Positions 1 through 7,929 are shown, numbered from the stretch's first letter. The stretch is DNA of 16,365 bases from Thermoplasmata archaeon (GCA_029858465.1 JAOUEZ010000012.1:1-16365); one strand, 5' to 3'. Notes: generated by a model not told the origin, from the sequence alone. Numbers and translations: made by a program.

Positions 1-25
1 AGACCCCTCGGGAGGAACCCACGGT

Positions 26-376
26 ATGGATACGACCATGCTCGTGGGTACCCCCGTCGGAGACTTCGCCCTTGTCGGGCTCTTCTTTGTCACCTTCTTC
101 GGCGTCTTGCCAATCCTCGCCATTTACGGCCTCTGGAAGCTCCCGAGATGGCACTGGACAGATATACTCAACAAATGGACAGGGCAGAACTGGGCTTGGA
201 CGGCAACCGCGACCATTGGAATTATTCTCATCCTGTGGATCGCAATTGAGGTCGCTTTCATAGGCTCTCCTGATGGCTTCCCACGGTTCCTTCAAATAAT
301 GATGACTCTTCTCGGAATCGTTATTCTCGCACTGTCCATGCTGCCTAGCGTGAGAGCGCATTGCAGAGAAGCATAG
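26..376 (+). CDS. Small three-helix membrane protein, unknown function
   Basis: A 116-residue protein that I do not recognise. It has three hydrophobic segments, at about residues 13-37, 58-79 and 88-108, with a Trp-rich linker (WKLPRWHW, then NKWTGQNWAW) between the first two, so it is very probably an integral membrane protein. The ATG at 26 follows a GGAGG at 11-15 with a 10-base gap, the same geometry seen at several other genes here, which supports this start. Its TAG stop at 374-376 overlaps the AGGAGG (375-380) that serves the next gene, so the two are probably co-transcribed and translationally coupled. There is no cleavable signal peptide and no recognisable catalytic motif. The upstream context lies outside the window. 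Confidence 0.75.
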   Translation: MDTTMLVGTPVGDFALVGLFFVTFFGVLPILAIYGLWKLPRWHWTDILNKWTGQNWAWTATATIGIILILWIAIEVAFIGSPDGFPRFLQIMMTLLGIVILALSMLPSVRAHCREA

Positions 377-380
377 GAGG
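375..380 (+). promoter_or_regulatory. Ribosome-binding site AGGAGG deciding a TTG start
   Basis: AGGAGG overlaps the stop codon of the upstream membrane-protein gene and lies 10 bases before a TTG at 391. The reading frame could also be opened at TTG 361, but that codon has no such site. The spacing matches the site ahead of the ATG at 26. Confidence 0.7.
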
Positions 381-390
381 TCGAAAAGCT

Positions 391-1047
391 TTGGCCGAAC
401 CAATTTGCGTAGCCGTGTTCGGAGGATCCGGGAAAACTGGGCAAGAACTCATTTCAGCCATACTGAGGAGAAGGATGAAAGTCCGGGCTCTATATCGCCC
501 TGGTTCAGAACCAAAGCAATCGCTCCCTGGTCTCACTGTCATAATCGGGCAAGTCAACGAACCTGCGGATATACGGAAGACTCTCGAGGGAACAAATGGG
601 GCCATTGTCGTCTTCGGGCCAAGACTTGGGAAGCACCACAATCCGCAACCATTTTGTGCCGATTCGACCGCGAAGATAGTGGCTGAGATGAAGAAGTTGA
701 ACATCTCACGGCTGATTGTTCAGACAGGTGCTATGGCTGGCGGAGGAGACGCCCCGAATCTGTCAAAGATCGTTAGGCGTTTTTCAGCCCGATACAAGAG
801 GAATTACCCGGCAATCTATAAGGATAGAGAGGCGCAGGAGGCCATAACTAGGGAGAGCGGTCTCGATTGGACTTTGGTCAGACCATTCCGTATTGCTAAT
901 GGAAAGGGCAAGGGGAGTCCGAAGGTCGCTCAGTCAGTTCGTATAGGGATGTTCACATCTATCCGTCGGGCGGATCTCGCAAAATTCTTGACAGACGAAC
1001 TTTCCGCAGGACGGTTTCACAGGCAGACCATTTATATAGCAAATTAA
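391..1047 (+). CDS. NAD(P)-binding Rossmann protein (atypical SDR / NAD(P)H-binding family)
   Basis: A 218-residue cytoplasmic protein with a dinucleotide-binding fold. From the TTG start at 391, the first beta strand leads straight into the glycine motif GGSGKTG (residues 11-17). This is the GxxGxxG pattern of atypical short-chain dehydrogenases and NmrA/biliverdin-reductase-B-like proteins (NAD(P)H-binding family, PF13460 type). Later segments fit that fold: a strand ending in VVFGPRLG, LIVQTGAMAGG at the usual position of the active-site strand, and the conserved-looking DWTLVRPFRI near the C-terminus. There is no classical YxxxK pair in the canonical place, as is usual for the atypical group. 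The substrate cannot be told. It is probably in one operon with the small membrane protein upstream. An upstream TTG at 361 is possible but has no ribosome-binding site. Confidence 0.8.
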   Translation: MAEPICVAVFGGSGKTGQELISAILRRRMKVRALYRPGSEPKQSLPGLTVIIGQVNEPADIRKTLEGTNGAIVVFGPRLGKHHNPQPFCADSTAKIVAEMKKLNISRLIVQTGAMAGGGDAPNLSKIVRRFSARYKRNYPAIYKDREAQEAITRESGLDWTLVRPFRIANGKGKGSPKVAQSVRIGMFTSIRRADLAKFLTDELSAGRFHRQTIYIAN

Positions 1048-1232
1048 TTTGCGGTCATTGGAAAGACCTCTTATGTCCTGTCGAAAAAGAAGGTCAGAAA
1101 GGATTCGATATAGTCACATTTTTTCTGATCAATTCTGTTACTCGCGCGATGTAAGTCTGAATTTCTCTGCTCAAAATCTCAGGCATGCCTTTTAGAACAA
1201 GTCTTATTGTCCGCTGAGCATATGCCAAAGCA
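1048..1232. other. Intergenic region, no gene seen
   Basis: These 185 bases separate the Rossmann gene from the next membrane-protein gene. A 14-bp AT-rich palindrome (GCAAATTAATTTGC, 1039-1052) spans the upstream stop codon, and a run of six T lies near 1118-1123 where archaeal termination could occur. I see no tRNA, no small ORF with a ribosome-binding site, and no convincing TATA box for the downstream gene. Confidence 0.4.
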
Positions 1233-1778
1233 ATGAGCGAGCAAACGTGCTATGAGAATTATCCGCTGAGGATAGTCGCACTTTCCAATCTTCTCAACTT
1301 CTCAATATGGATAATTGGAGCTTATCTCCTGTTGGGATTCGGGATTTTATTTTCCATACTATTTCTTGTATACTGCATTGTGATGGAATTTAGGGTCCTC
1401 ACAAGAAGCTGTGTCAATTGCTATTATTATGGAAAGATTTGCTTTTCCGGGAGAGGAAAAGTCTGCTCACTTTTATTCAAGAAAGGCAAATCTGGCAACT
1501 TCGTAACTGACAAGGTCACCTGGAAGGATATCCTACCGGATTTTATGGTTTCCATTTTCCCCATTATCGGAGGAATCGTGCTTCTGATAATTTCATTTTC
1601 CTGGCTCATCGTCTTGCTTTTAGTTATCCTGGTATTGCTAACAACTGCTGGAAATTCAGTTATCAGAGGATCATTTGCATGCAAAAATTGTAAACAGAGG
1701 GAGATTGGTTGTCCCGCGCAGAAACTGTTTGAGACGAGCAAGATGGAAAACCATGAGACATCACTAGAAAAGAATTAA
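1233..1778 (+). CDS. Cysteine-motif integral membrane protein, conserved hypothetical
   Basis: A 181-residue membrane protein with paired hydrophobic segments at about residues 15-50 and 104-140, consistent with four helices in two hairpins. After the first pair comes a cytosol-like loop with C60, C63, C70 and C78 (CVNCYYYGKIC, then CSLLFKKG). After the second pair comes C150, C153 and C160 (CKNCKQREIGC) followed by PAQKLF. This layout, with CxxCxYYGxxC before an FKKG loop and CxxCKQREIGCPAxKLF at the end, resembles a conserved archaeal and bacterial family of unknown function. I recall it from general knowledge and have not checked it. The cysteines could bind a metal. There is no clear ribosome-binding site before the ATG at 1233. 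The stop lies 30 bases before the DUF3795 gene, so an operon is likely. This part of the window is AT-richer than the rest. Confidence 0.7.
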   Translation: MSEQTCYENYPLRIVALSNLLNFSIWIIGAYLLLGFGILFSILFLVYCIVMEFRVLTRSCVNCYYYGKICFSGRGKVCSLLFKKGKSGNFVTDKVTWKDILPDFMVSIFPIIGGIVLLIISFSWLIVLLLVILVLLTTAGNSVIRGSFACKNCKQREIGCPAQKLFETSKMENHETSLEKN

Positions 1779-1808
1779 TCGTAATAATTCGTTTAAAAAG
1801 TTGTGACG

Positions 1809-2231
1809 ATGAAGGCAGATCTTATCGCCCCATGTGGGATGAACTGCAACTTGTGCAGCAGCTATCTAGCATATTCCACCGGACTGCCCAAGCAGAGAGG
1901 GAAGATCCATCACTGCCAGGGGTGCCTGCCTCGTGGCAAACTATGCGGCCAATTAAAAAGAGATTGTACGAAAATCAGGAAAGCGGAGATTAGATTCTGC
2001 TACGAGTGTGCATCCTTCCCATGCGATCGACTAAAAACTCTTGATAATCGATACAGGAAGAATTACAACACGAGCTTTATCGAAAACCTCAGGGAGATAG
2101 AAAAAGACGGGCTCGACAGTTTCTTAAGGAATCAGGAGAAAGCCTTTGCTTGCGAGAAATGTGGAGAGGTCAAATCCATACATAATGGGAAATGCTACCG
2201 ATGCGAACGGGTAACGAGCTGGAAAGGCTAA
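1809..2231 (+). CDS. DUF3795 domain protein (cysteine-rich, putative metal binding)
   Basis: A 140-residue soluble protein from ATG 1809; a GTG at 1803 would add two residues. The start of the protein, APCGMNCNLCSSYLAY, is the diagnostic opening of DUF3795 proteins. It is followed by the family's other cysteine elements: CQGC in the middle and CYECASFPC before the helical half. An extra C-terminal CEKCG...CYRCE resembles a small zinc knuckle. The family has no established biochemical role; the cysteines are presumed to bind zinc or an iron-sulphur centre. It follows the cysteine-motif membrane protein by 30 bases, so the two may be expressed together. No Shine-Dalgarno is visible before the start. 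Confidence 0.85.
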   Translation: MKADLIAPCGMNCNLCSSYLAYSTGLPKQRGKIHHCQGCLPRGKLCGQLKRDCTKIRKAEIRFCYECASFPCDRLKTLDNRYRKNYNTSFIENLREIEKDGLDSFLRNQEKAFACEKCGEVKSIHNGKCYRCERVTSWKG

Positions 2232-2293
2232 CTGGGTCTTCCAATCGGAGAAATCATCAATAATTCTCATACAAAATGAAATAATTATCACCG

Positions 2294-2309
2294 TTATCAA
2301 TTTTGATAA
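2294..2309. promoter_or_regulatory. 16-bp palindrome, candidate operator upstream of the M28 peptidase
   Basis: TTATCAA, a 2-base spacer TT, then TTGATAA: a perfect inverted repeat with 7-bp arms in the 226-base gap before the peptidase gene. An AT-rich stretch that could act as a TATA element overlaps its right arm (about 2306-2315). Its core TATCA-N4-TGATA recurs at 7908-7921 in the divergent promoter region. No regulator is identified. Confidence 0.4.
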
Positions 2310-2457
2310 AAATAAGTTCTGGGGAATCATCAATATTTCAAGTAGATTTCAATGGCAAAAGTAAATCCTTTTCTATGATTATGAATATTTACTGTCGCAA
2401 AACTGCATTGGCTTTATCATCTGCAGTAGCAATAAATGAAGGGGGGAGAAATAAAAA

Positions 2458-4617
2458 ATGAGATCTAAATTACTTGCAATAGTTATTGGAGCGATAATGA
2501 TCGCAGTTGTGGTACTGCCGATTGTCCAGGCAGCGCCACCTCTCGGCCAGGGGAGTAAAAGGAACCTTACATCCACGGAGACCGCACTGGTCGATTCATT
2601 GGACATTGACAATGCCATGTATCAGCTTGAGATGATAACGAAAATGGGAGAGAAGATAGCTGGCGACTCAGCAGAGTTGGCGGGTCAACAGTATATCTAC
2701 GACAGAATGAGCGAGATGCCTTTGGACAATGTTGTTATGGAAAGCTTCCCGACCGTCAGTTGGAGCCATGAAGGAGATACGGTCATGATAATTTCTCCAA
2801 CGGTCGTCGAGATACCGTGTGCTGTCTATGGCTATAGCTACGGGATCTGGGGCGACTGGATGGGCAAGAAATACTCCTTCGGTAACCAGAACGGGGGCAA
2901 GACCCTTGTCGCACCTGTTGTAGACGTCGGGTTGGGAACGACAGAAGTCTACGATACCATTGGAGACCTTAACGGCGCGATCGCCCTGGTATACAGAGAC
3001 GACGATATCCAAATGTGGCCGAATGTCATGAACGAGGAAGCCGCATTGAACGGCGCCTCAGCGATCATATCCTACGGCTACTATGGCGGGATTGTACATC
3101 CTGACGGTATCAAGCAGGACGTAGTGGGCGGACAACTACCGTTTTTCTCGATATCCCTGAACTCTGCGAATCAAATCAAAGATCTTCTCGCTAAAGGTGA
3201 AGTCGTCCTATCGCTAGAAGGGAAGGCCGATGCGGTCTCCTACAGCAAGGGCGAATCCGTCAATGTTGCAGGATACATGTACGGCACGACCTATCCGGAC
3301 GAGTACGTCGTCTTTGGCGGACACATCGACTGCTGGTGGAACGGTACGAGCGATGACAGCTCTTCGGTCGCCGCAGTCCTCGAATTTGCGAGAATGTTCT
3401 CCGAGGCAAGGGAGGCCGGCATATTCTCAAACGAGCGGACGCTCGTCTTTACGTCCGTCGGTGCAGAGGAATTCGGAGGACCTGCGGATACCTGGTACGA
3501 CTGGCTAATCGGTTCTTACGAGTTCGTGATGGCTCATCCCGAGATAATGGAGGGGCTTGTCGTCGACCTGAACATGGACGGAGTCAGCTTCAAGAAGACA
3601 TCCGGACAGTATTGGCTCGAGAACACCTGGGAGATCAACGACTTTGTCGCAAAGTCAGTAAAGGACCTGGGAAAGACCGGCCAGATATCGTACTACAACC
3701 CGATATGGTCCTGGACCGATGCCTGGTCATTCGGTGCGAAGGGCGGAGGCTCGACAGCACAGGCTTGGTGGACAGCAGGATACGATCCTATCTACCATAC
3801 CCAGATAGATGACTGGGACCTCGCTGACACGGAACCGTTGACGAACATATTGCAGCTTTACACATTGATGGGCGCAAGAGCAGACCATTCGATAGTGATG
3901 CCGTTCAACTTCATGCCCACGGTTGACTGGGCCGCTGGTTATCTGTCTTCCGAGGAGTTCGCTCTTCCGTACGAGGCGGAATGGTTCGATATGGCAAATG
4001 CCGCCCTTGATGAGCTTCGCGACCAGGTCTCTGCGGTCAATGCCTACGCCGCTCAGTTGCAATCCGCATACGCAATGGCGAAGAGCAATGGAGAACGGAA
4101 GACCTTAAGGGCAATGGCCGATGATCTGAACCGCGCGATGATCGACGCGAGAAGGATCATAACGCCTTGGACGATCGCGGAGGGAGGCACGATGGGCTCA
4201 TGGGACGTCTTCCTCAGATCGGATCAGCATGCGCATGATCTGATGTACATCGATTCGGCGATCGCGGCGCTGCAGAGGGACAAGGGCAGAGTCAACAACG
4301 CGATGAAGGCTCTCGAGAGCGTCTACACCATGGAATGGGGACACCTGTTCAGCCCCGAGACATACGAGACGGTCATGGGATGGATGATCAACGACGAGAT
4401 GTACTGGGGAGACGACTTCGACCAGCAGCAGATGTACGTCGACGTCCACTGGATATACATGGGCCTCAAGGACAAATCCCTGTCCGTGAACGACGCGATC
4501 GACGCGCTGAACGACATCAAGAACACGCAGCTGATCCCATGGCTCGAGGAGGATCTCGTTGCTCTCGCCTGGGCATGGGGAGAGGCAAGCATGGTCTTGG
4601 ATGCAGCGGTGCCATAA
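2458..4617 (+). CDS. Secreted M28 family zinc peptidase with PA-like insert
   Basis: A 719-residue exported metallopeptidase that probably acts as an aminopeptidase or carboxypeptidase on extracellular peptides. The N-terminus is a typical signal peptide (MRSK, hydrophobic core, cleavage likely after VQA at 25). Residues about 120-250 look like a protease-associated (PA) domain placed before the catalytic residues, as in several M28 groups. The two-zinc site is intact: H289 (GGHID), bridging D299 (SDDSSS), catalytic base E337 and ligand E338 (GAEEFGG), D374 (NMDG) and H447 (YHTQIDDWD). Residues about 460-719 form a long helical, Trp-rich C-terminal region that I cannot assign. The ATG at 2458 follows a strong purine-rich GGGGGGAG. 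A hairpin terminator lies just downstream. It may feed the peptide importer at the other end of the window (inference). Confidence 0.92.
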   Translation: MRSKLLAIVIGAIMIAVVVLPIVQAAPPLGQGSKRNLTSTETALVDSLDIDNAMYQLEMITKMGEKIAGDSAELAGQQYIYDRMSEMPLDNVVMESFPTVSWSHEGDTVMIISPTVVEIPCAVYGYSYGIWGDWMGKKYSFGNQNGGKTLVAPVVDVGLGTTEVYDTIGDLNGAIALVYRDDDIQMWPNVMNEEAALNGASAIISYGYYGGIVHPDGIKQDVVGGQLPFFSISLNSANQIKDLLAKGEVVLSLEGKADAVSYSKGESVNVAGYMYGTTYPDEYVVFGGHIDCWWNGTSDDSSSVAAVLEFARMFSEAREAGIFSNERTLVFTSVGAEEFGGPADTWYDWLIGSYEFVMAHPEIMEGLVVDLNMDGVSFKKTSGQYWLENTWEINDFVAKSVKDLGKTGQISYYNPIWSWTDAWSFGAKGGGSTAQAWWTAGYDPIYHTQIDDWDLADTEPLTNILQLYTLMGARADHSIVMPFNFMPTVDWAAGYLSSEEFALPYEAEWFDMANAALDELRDQVSAVNAYAAQLQSAYAMAKSNGERKTLRAMADDLNRAMIDARRIITPWTIAEGGTMGSWDVFLRSDQHAHDLMYIDSAIAALQRDKGRVNNAMKALESVYTMEWGHLFSPETYETVMGWMINDEMYWGDDFDQQQMYVDVHWIYMGLKDKSLSVNDAIDALNDIKNTQLIPWLEEDLVALAWAWGEASMVLDAAVP

Positions 4618-4634
4618 TATTGAAAATTTATTTT

Positions 4635-4670
4635 CTCCGAGCGGGAGCTCGGAGTCTCTTTTCTTTTTTC
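4635..4670 (+). terminator. Hairpin plus T-rich terminator after the M28 peptidase
   Basis: CTCCGAGC (4635-4642), loop GGGA, then GCTCGGAG (4647-4654) makes a perfect 8-bp GC-rich stem. It is followed by a pyrimidine/T-rich tract at 4655-4670. The hairpin begins 17 bases after the peptidase stop. On the minus strand the stem is not followed by a U-rich tract, so it reads as a plus-strand terminator and also marks the boundary with the convergent ABC genes. Confidence 0.75.
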
Positions 4671-4725
4671 TAAATCATCAGGAAATCAGAACTAATGAAA
4701 GGTGGATGATTTTTTTCAACGGGAA

Positions 4726-7098
4726 TCAACCGAATCTTCCACCGGAGACTATCTTAGCCACGTCCATCTTTCCGAGGAAACGCATCGCGGGTATTACGGC
4801 TATCAGTCCGAGCGTGAAGGTCAGCCCGACTATCATCAGGAAATCCAACCAGTTCTGCGGATAGATTATCGTCGTATATATCGGCCAAAAGTCCTTCACG
4901 ACTCCTGAGAAGCTTTCCATTACTCCCAATAGAAGCGGTAATGCGACAATCGCTCCGATTATGACCAGGACGACTATCTCGATTACTACGCTTTTCGAGA
5001 TGTCTCTCTTGGAGTATCCCAGCGCTCTCAGCTGGCCATATTCGCCCTGCCTCTCAAGTATGCTGACATATATGATATTGGAGATTGCGATGGACGATAT
5101 GCTCACGCTCACCACTGAGAATATGTACAGTATGTCCTGGTAGTCCGCCAATAGGTCCTTCATTCCGGATTCCAAATTCGTCCTTGGCTGGACATTCGCA
5201 ACGAGCGGCGATTCGTCGAGTTCCTGTTTCGCCTCGTCGACCTGCCCGGCCGCGCATCTCACGTACATCCCGCTCAGTATCCTCTCGCCCGCGATCTCAT
5301 CGATCGCGTCTATATCGACGAAGAACTGCCCGAGTATGTCATCGACGATGCCGGTTACGACAAGCGATCTGTTGCCGAACGAGGTCTCAATTTGAACAGT
5401 ATTCCCCACATCGATAGAATGGTCAGACGCCCAATCCGAGCTCAGCATGACCTCGTTCGACCCCTGGGGCATCTCTCCCCTTTCAATTGTGAAATCGTGG
5501 AGCGTCTGTGAGCTATCCATGCCGATAATTATCACTCCCTCCTTCTCCCCGGAATCATTCCAATATCCGATCAGTTTGGATATCTGGACTCTTTCTACGA
5601 TGTTATCCGAGGATATTCCCAGGGCGACGCTCTCGTTGATCGGGTAGGCGTAGTCGACGATGATGTCCCAGTGCTCCCCGTGCTCGACGCTGTATTGTAT
5701 CGAATTGTCGAACGAGGAAACAAGGAGGAACGACATGCTGCCCATCACAATCGCGAAGCCGATCGCGAGGACCATCAGCGCCGTTCTGACCTTCTGCCTG
5801 AACATGCTCCTTATCGTGAACAATGTGATGTACGACCTTCGTTTTCTGATGGCTCCCTTTCTCCTGTGCACCTTTCTGGTTCCCCAGAGAGTCCCCTTTA
5901 TCGCGTCCTGCGGCTCCATCGACACGATGCTCCATGTCGCGATGCCGCACGCGAGCACCGCGGTCAAGGGGCCGAAAATCATGCCGCCGACTATCAGATC
6001 GAACGGGACGAGATGCACGCTCGCCGTTGTCAGCATCGCCTCCGTGACGTAGAAGTCTGTGAACCAATAGGCGAATGGGAAGCCGAATATCACGCCGACC
6101 ACCGAGCTTATCGCGCCGGTCACTATCGCCATGTATATGTACGACAGGAACACGCCGCCGCGCGAATATCCAAGAGCCCTCAGCACGCCGATTTCCCTTT
6201 TCTGCTCCTGTATGATCCTTGATAACGAGGAATATATCACGAAGAATGCCACCATGAGTATGAGGCCGGCTATGACTCCGACGAAGGCGCCCCCCTGCTC
6301 GAGGTCCATCTTGATCAATCCGTAGCCGGATATCTCGTCCTGCTCGAGAGAGTACAGTATTATGTTATCGCTCAGAGAATTGTCAATCTCCGAAATGACA
6401 GTCTTATTATTGACGCCGTTATCGAATAGGAAAAGGAAATCGTTGACAAAGTCCGAAGGCAGCTCGAAAGAACCCCTGAGCCAATCGATTGGAAGATAGA
6501 CCGCCGCCAGAGTGCCCATGAAGGGCATTATCGACTGAGGGTTGACTGGTAATACGCCGAACTCTATCGAGTACGTCAGTCCCACTACCGTGAGATTGAC
6601 ATGCCCGTAGCCTGTCAGCAGGCCGACAGTCTCACCGATCTCTATATCTTCTCTATCGGCAAATCCCTTGTCGAGTATCGCCGTCCCTGAGCCGTTTCCC
6701 TGGAAGAAATTACCTGTAAGAATCTCGAGCTTGTTTATCTCTGGGCCTGTCTGTGCATCCACACCAATCAATATTGCCTGGATGGAATCTCTCTCGCCGT
6801 TATCGTTCGTGTAATTCATGCGCGACGAGATGCTGACTCTAGTATCGACCTCGTCGACTCCTTGGATATCAGCGAGCTCTCCGTTCTTCGATTCGTTCGC
6901 GCTTGATACGTGAATAATATAGTCGCTCAATTTCAGGTTGTCCGCTTTGTCCTCTAAAGTCTGGCTGGCCGAGGGCATCATCGAGCCCATGGCGATGTAC
7001 ATAGCTACTGCAATGAAGATCAGCATGCCGCCGCCAATGGCTCTGAACTTGATGTTCCACAACACCCTGTTCATTCTTCTGTAAAGATACCTTGCCAT
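4726..7098 (-). CDS. MacB/LolCE-type ABC transporter permease with two FtsX units
   Basis: A 790-residue integral membrane protein, the permease partner of the ATPase gene 19 bases upstream. It contains two repeated FtsX/MacB-type units. Each has an N-terminal helix (about 20-40 and 437-462), a large extracytoplasmic domain (about 41-270 and 463-655), and three C-terminal helices (about 272-292, 315-341, 362-390; and 656-680, 703-727, 752-776). The internal duplication is plain: EIGVLRALGYS at 302-312 matches EYGQLRALGYS at 686-696, the coupling segment just after the first helix of each trio. Eight helices in one chain means it could serve as the whole permease. Such systems export lipoproteins, peptides or toxins, or transduce mechanical work; no substrate can be inferred here. 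The ATG at 7098 has only a weak GGGTG before it. Confidence 0.9.
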   Translation of the reverse strand: MARYLYRRMNRVLWNIKFRAIGGGMLIFIAVAMYIAMGSMMPSASQTLEDKADNLKLSDYIIHVSSANESKNGELADIQGVDEVDTRVSISSRMNYTNDNGERDSIQAILIGVDAQTGPEINKLEILTGNFFQGNGSGTAILDKGFADREDIEIGETVGLLTGYGHVNLTVVGLTYSIEFGVLPVNPQSIMPFMGTLAAVYLPIDWLRGSFELPSDFVNDFLFLFDNGVNNKTVISEIDNSLSDNIILYSLEQDEISGYGLIKMDLEQGGAFVGVIAGLILMVAFFVIYSSLSRIIQEQKREIGVLRALGYSRGGVFLSYIYMAIVTGAISSVVGVIFGFPFAYWFTDFYVTEAMLTTASVHLVPFDLIVGGMIFGPLTAVLACGIATWSIVSMEPQDAIKGTLWGTRKVHRRKGAIRKRRSYITLFTIRSMFRQKVRTALMVLAIGFAIVMGSMSFLLVSSFDNSIQYSVEHGEHWDIIVDYAYPINESVALGISSDNIVERVQISKLIGYWNDSGEKEGVIIIGMDSSQTLHDFTIERGEMPQGSNEVMLSSDWASDHSIDVGNTVQIETSFGNRSLVVTGIVDDILGQFFVDIDAIDEIAGERILSGMYVRCAAGQVDEAKQELDESPLVANVQPRTNLESGMKDLLADYQDILYIFSVVSVSISSIAISNIIYVSILERQGEYGQLRALGYSKRDISKSVVIEIVVLVIIGAIVALPLLLGVMESFSGVVKDFWPIYTTIIYPQNWLDFLMIVGLTFTLGLIAVIPAMRFLGKMDVAKIVSGGRFG

Positions 7099-7117
7099 GA
7101 GCGAGCACCCGACTGTT

Positions 7118-7813
7118 TTATTTCGCGACCTTGCGCATTATCTTCTCTATCTTTCCTGATCTCAAATGGACGGTCCTGTTCGCGTATGTCGCTGCCTCTG
7201 CCCAGTGCGTGACTGCAAGAATAGTCGTCCCAGTCCTCTCGTTCAGTTCTCTCAGGAGCTCCCAGATCTCTTCACCAGTTTCCGCATCGAGATTTCCTGT
7301 TGGCTCATCGGCGATCAGAAGATCTGGCTCCATCGCGAGAGCCCGTGCGACAGATACTCTCTGTTGCTCTCCGCCGGACAGTTGGTCGGGGAACTTATCC
7401 TCCATTCCTTCGAGTCCGACGAGCTTCAGATACTGCAGAGCCCTCTTCCTTAGATCGTCAGGGTTTTTGATCTTGAGCGCGACTCCTATCTCCACATTCT
7501 CCAGAGCCGTAAGAGTAGGGAGGAGGTTGAAGAACTGGAAGACGAGGCCGATGTGCTCCGCCCTGAACCTGGTCGCCTTCTTGTCGCTCAGCGCGGTTAT
7601 TTCCCTGTCTCTGATGAAAATGCGTCCGTTTGTCGGCGGTGTAAGTGCCGAGATGAGGTTGAGAAGAGTGGTCTTACCTGAACCGCTCGGTCCGAGTATG
7701 ATGATGAACTCCCCCTCTGCGATATTCAGACTGATGTTGTTCACAGCCTTGACGACTTTGGACCCTGTCGAATACTCCTTCGTCACATTCTCTATGCGAA
7801 CTTTATCTTCCAT
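7118..7813 (-). CDS. ABC transporter ATP-binding protein, MacB/LolD type
   Basis: A 231-residue cytoplasmic ATPase that would power the tandem-FtsX permease encoded directly downstream. All nucleotide-binding motifs are intact: Walker A GPSGSGKTT, Q-loop VFQFFNLLP, signature LSGGEQQR, Walker B LLIADEPTGNLD with its D-loop, and the H-loop VTHW. VFQFFNLLPTLTALENVE and DEPTGNLD are hallmarks of the LolD/MacB/FtsE branch rather than of nutrient importers. I prefer the ATG at 7813 (MEDKVRIENV), which places the first strand at the usual distance and has a G-rich stretch about 9 bases ahead. The frame is open to an ATG at 7846, which would add 11 residues. It is divergent from the PKD gene, with a promoter region full of palindromes between them. 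Confidence 0.92.
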   Translation of the reverse strand: MEDKVRIENVTKEYSTGSKVVKAVNNISLNIAEGEFIIILGPSGSGKTTLLNLISALTPPTNGRIFIRDREITALSDKKATRFRAEHIGLVFQFFNLLPTLTALENVEIGVALKIKNPDDLRKRALQYLKLVGLEGMEDKFPDQLSGGEQQRVSVARALAMEPDLLIADEPTGNLDAETGEEIWELLRELNERTGTTILAVTHWAEAATYANRTVHLRSGKIEKIMRKVAK

Positions 7814-7853
7814 CGACGTCCGCCCCCGAGTATCTAACTGAATCAAAGATAGT

Positions 7854-7866
7854 ACAGGTAACCTGT
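7854..7866. promoter_or_regulatory. 13-bp palindrome near the predicted start of the minus-strand ABC transcript
   Basis: ACAGGT, central A, ACCTGT: a perfect palindrome. On the minus strand, a TATA-like CTTAAAAG at 7887-7894 would place transcription initiation near 7863, on top of the palindrome, a sensible place for a repressor site. No regulator gene is evident nearby. Confidence 0.4.
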
Positions 7867-7886
7867 TCGAGTAGTAAAGTGATGCG

Positions 7887-7894
7887 CTTTTAAG
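7887..7894 (-). promoter_or_regulatory. Putative TATA element for the MacB-type ABC operon
   Basis: Read on the minus strand the sequence is CTTAAAAG. Initiation about 27 bases downstream would give a leader of roughly 50 bases before the ATG at 7813. This is a motif-only assignment. Confidence 0.35.
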
Positions 7895-7897
7895 GAA

Positions 7898-7905
7898 TAT
7901 TATAA
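7898..7905 (+). promoter_or_regulatory. Putative TATA box for the PKD protein gene
   Basis: TATTATAA lies 25-32 bases before position 7930, so initiation is expected at about 7930. That position is both an in-frame ATG and the first base of a perfect stem-loop. The palindrome at 7907-7922 lies between this box and the predicted start point. Confidence 0.45.
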
Positions 7906-7906
7906 G

Positions 7907-7922
7907 ATATCATTTGTGATAT
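7907..7922. promoter_or_regulatory. 16-bp palindrome between TATA and start of the PKD transcript
   Basis: ATATCA, spacer TTTG, TGATAT: a perfect inverted repeat with 6-bp arms. It shares the core TATCA-N4-TGATA and overall 12 of 16 positions with the palindrome at 2294-2309. Its position just downstream of the putative TATA box suits a repressor operator for the PKD gene, and possibly for the divergent ABC genes. Confidence 0.45.
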
Positions 7923-7929
7923 TGGCCAA

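Noticed and set aside
361..390. TTG 361 as the start of the Rossmann protein
   Set aside because: It has no ribosome-binding site and would add residues before the first beta strand, whereas TTG 391 has AGGAGG 10 bases ahead.
2252..2335. 11-bp direct repeat AATCATCAATA at 2252-2262 and 2325-2335
   Set aside because: Only two copies in an AT-rich spacer, not symmetric and not placed relative to any promoter element; chance is a sufficient explanation.
4674..4845. 14-bp direct repeat ATCATCAGGAAATC at 4674-4687 and 4832-4845
   Set aside because: One copy lies inside the FtsX permease coding region and a single 14-bp match is expected about once by chance in a window this size.
7131..7841. Plus-strand open frame of 236 codons opposite the MacB-type ATPase
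   Set aside because: The opposite strand has every ABC ATPase motif; this frame is a Ser/Arg/Leu-rich shadow.
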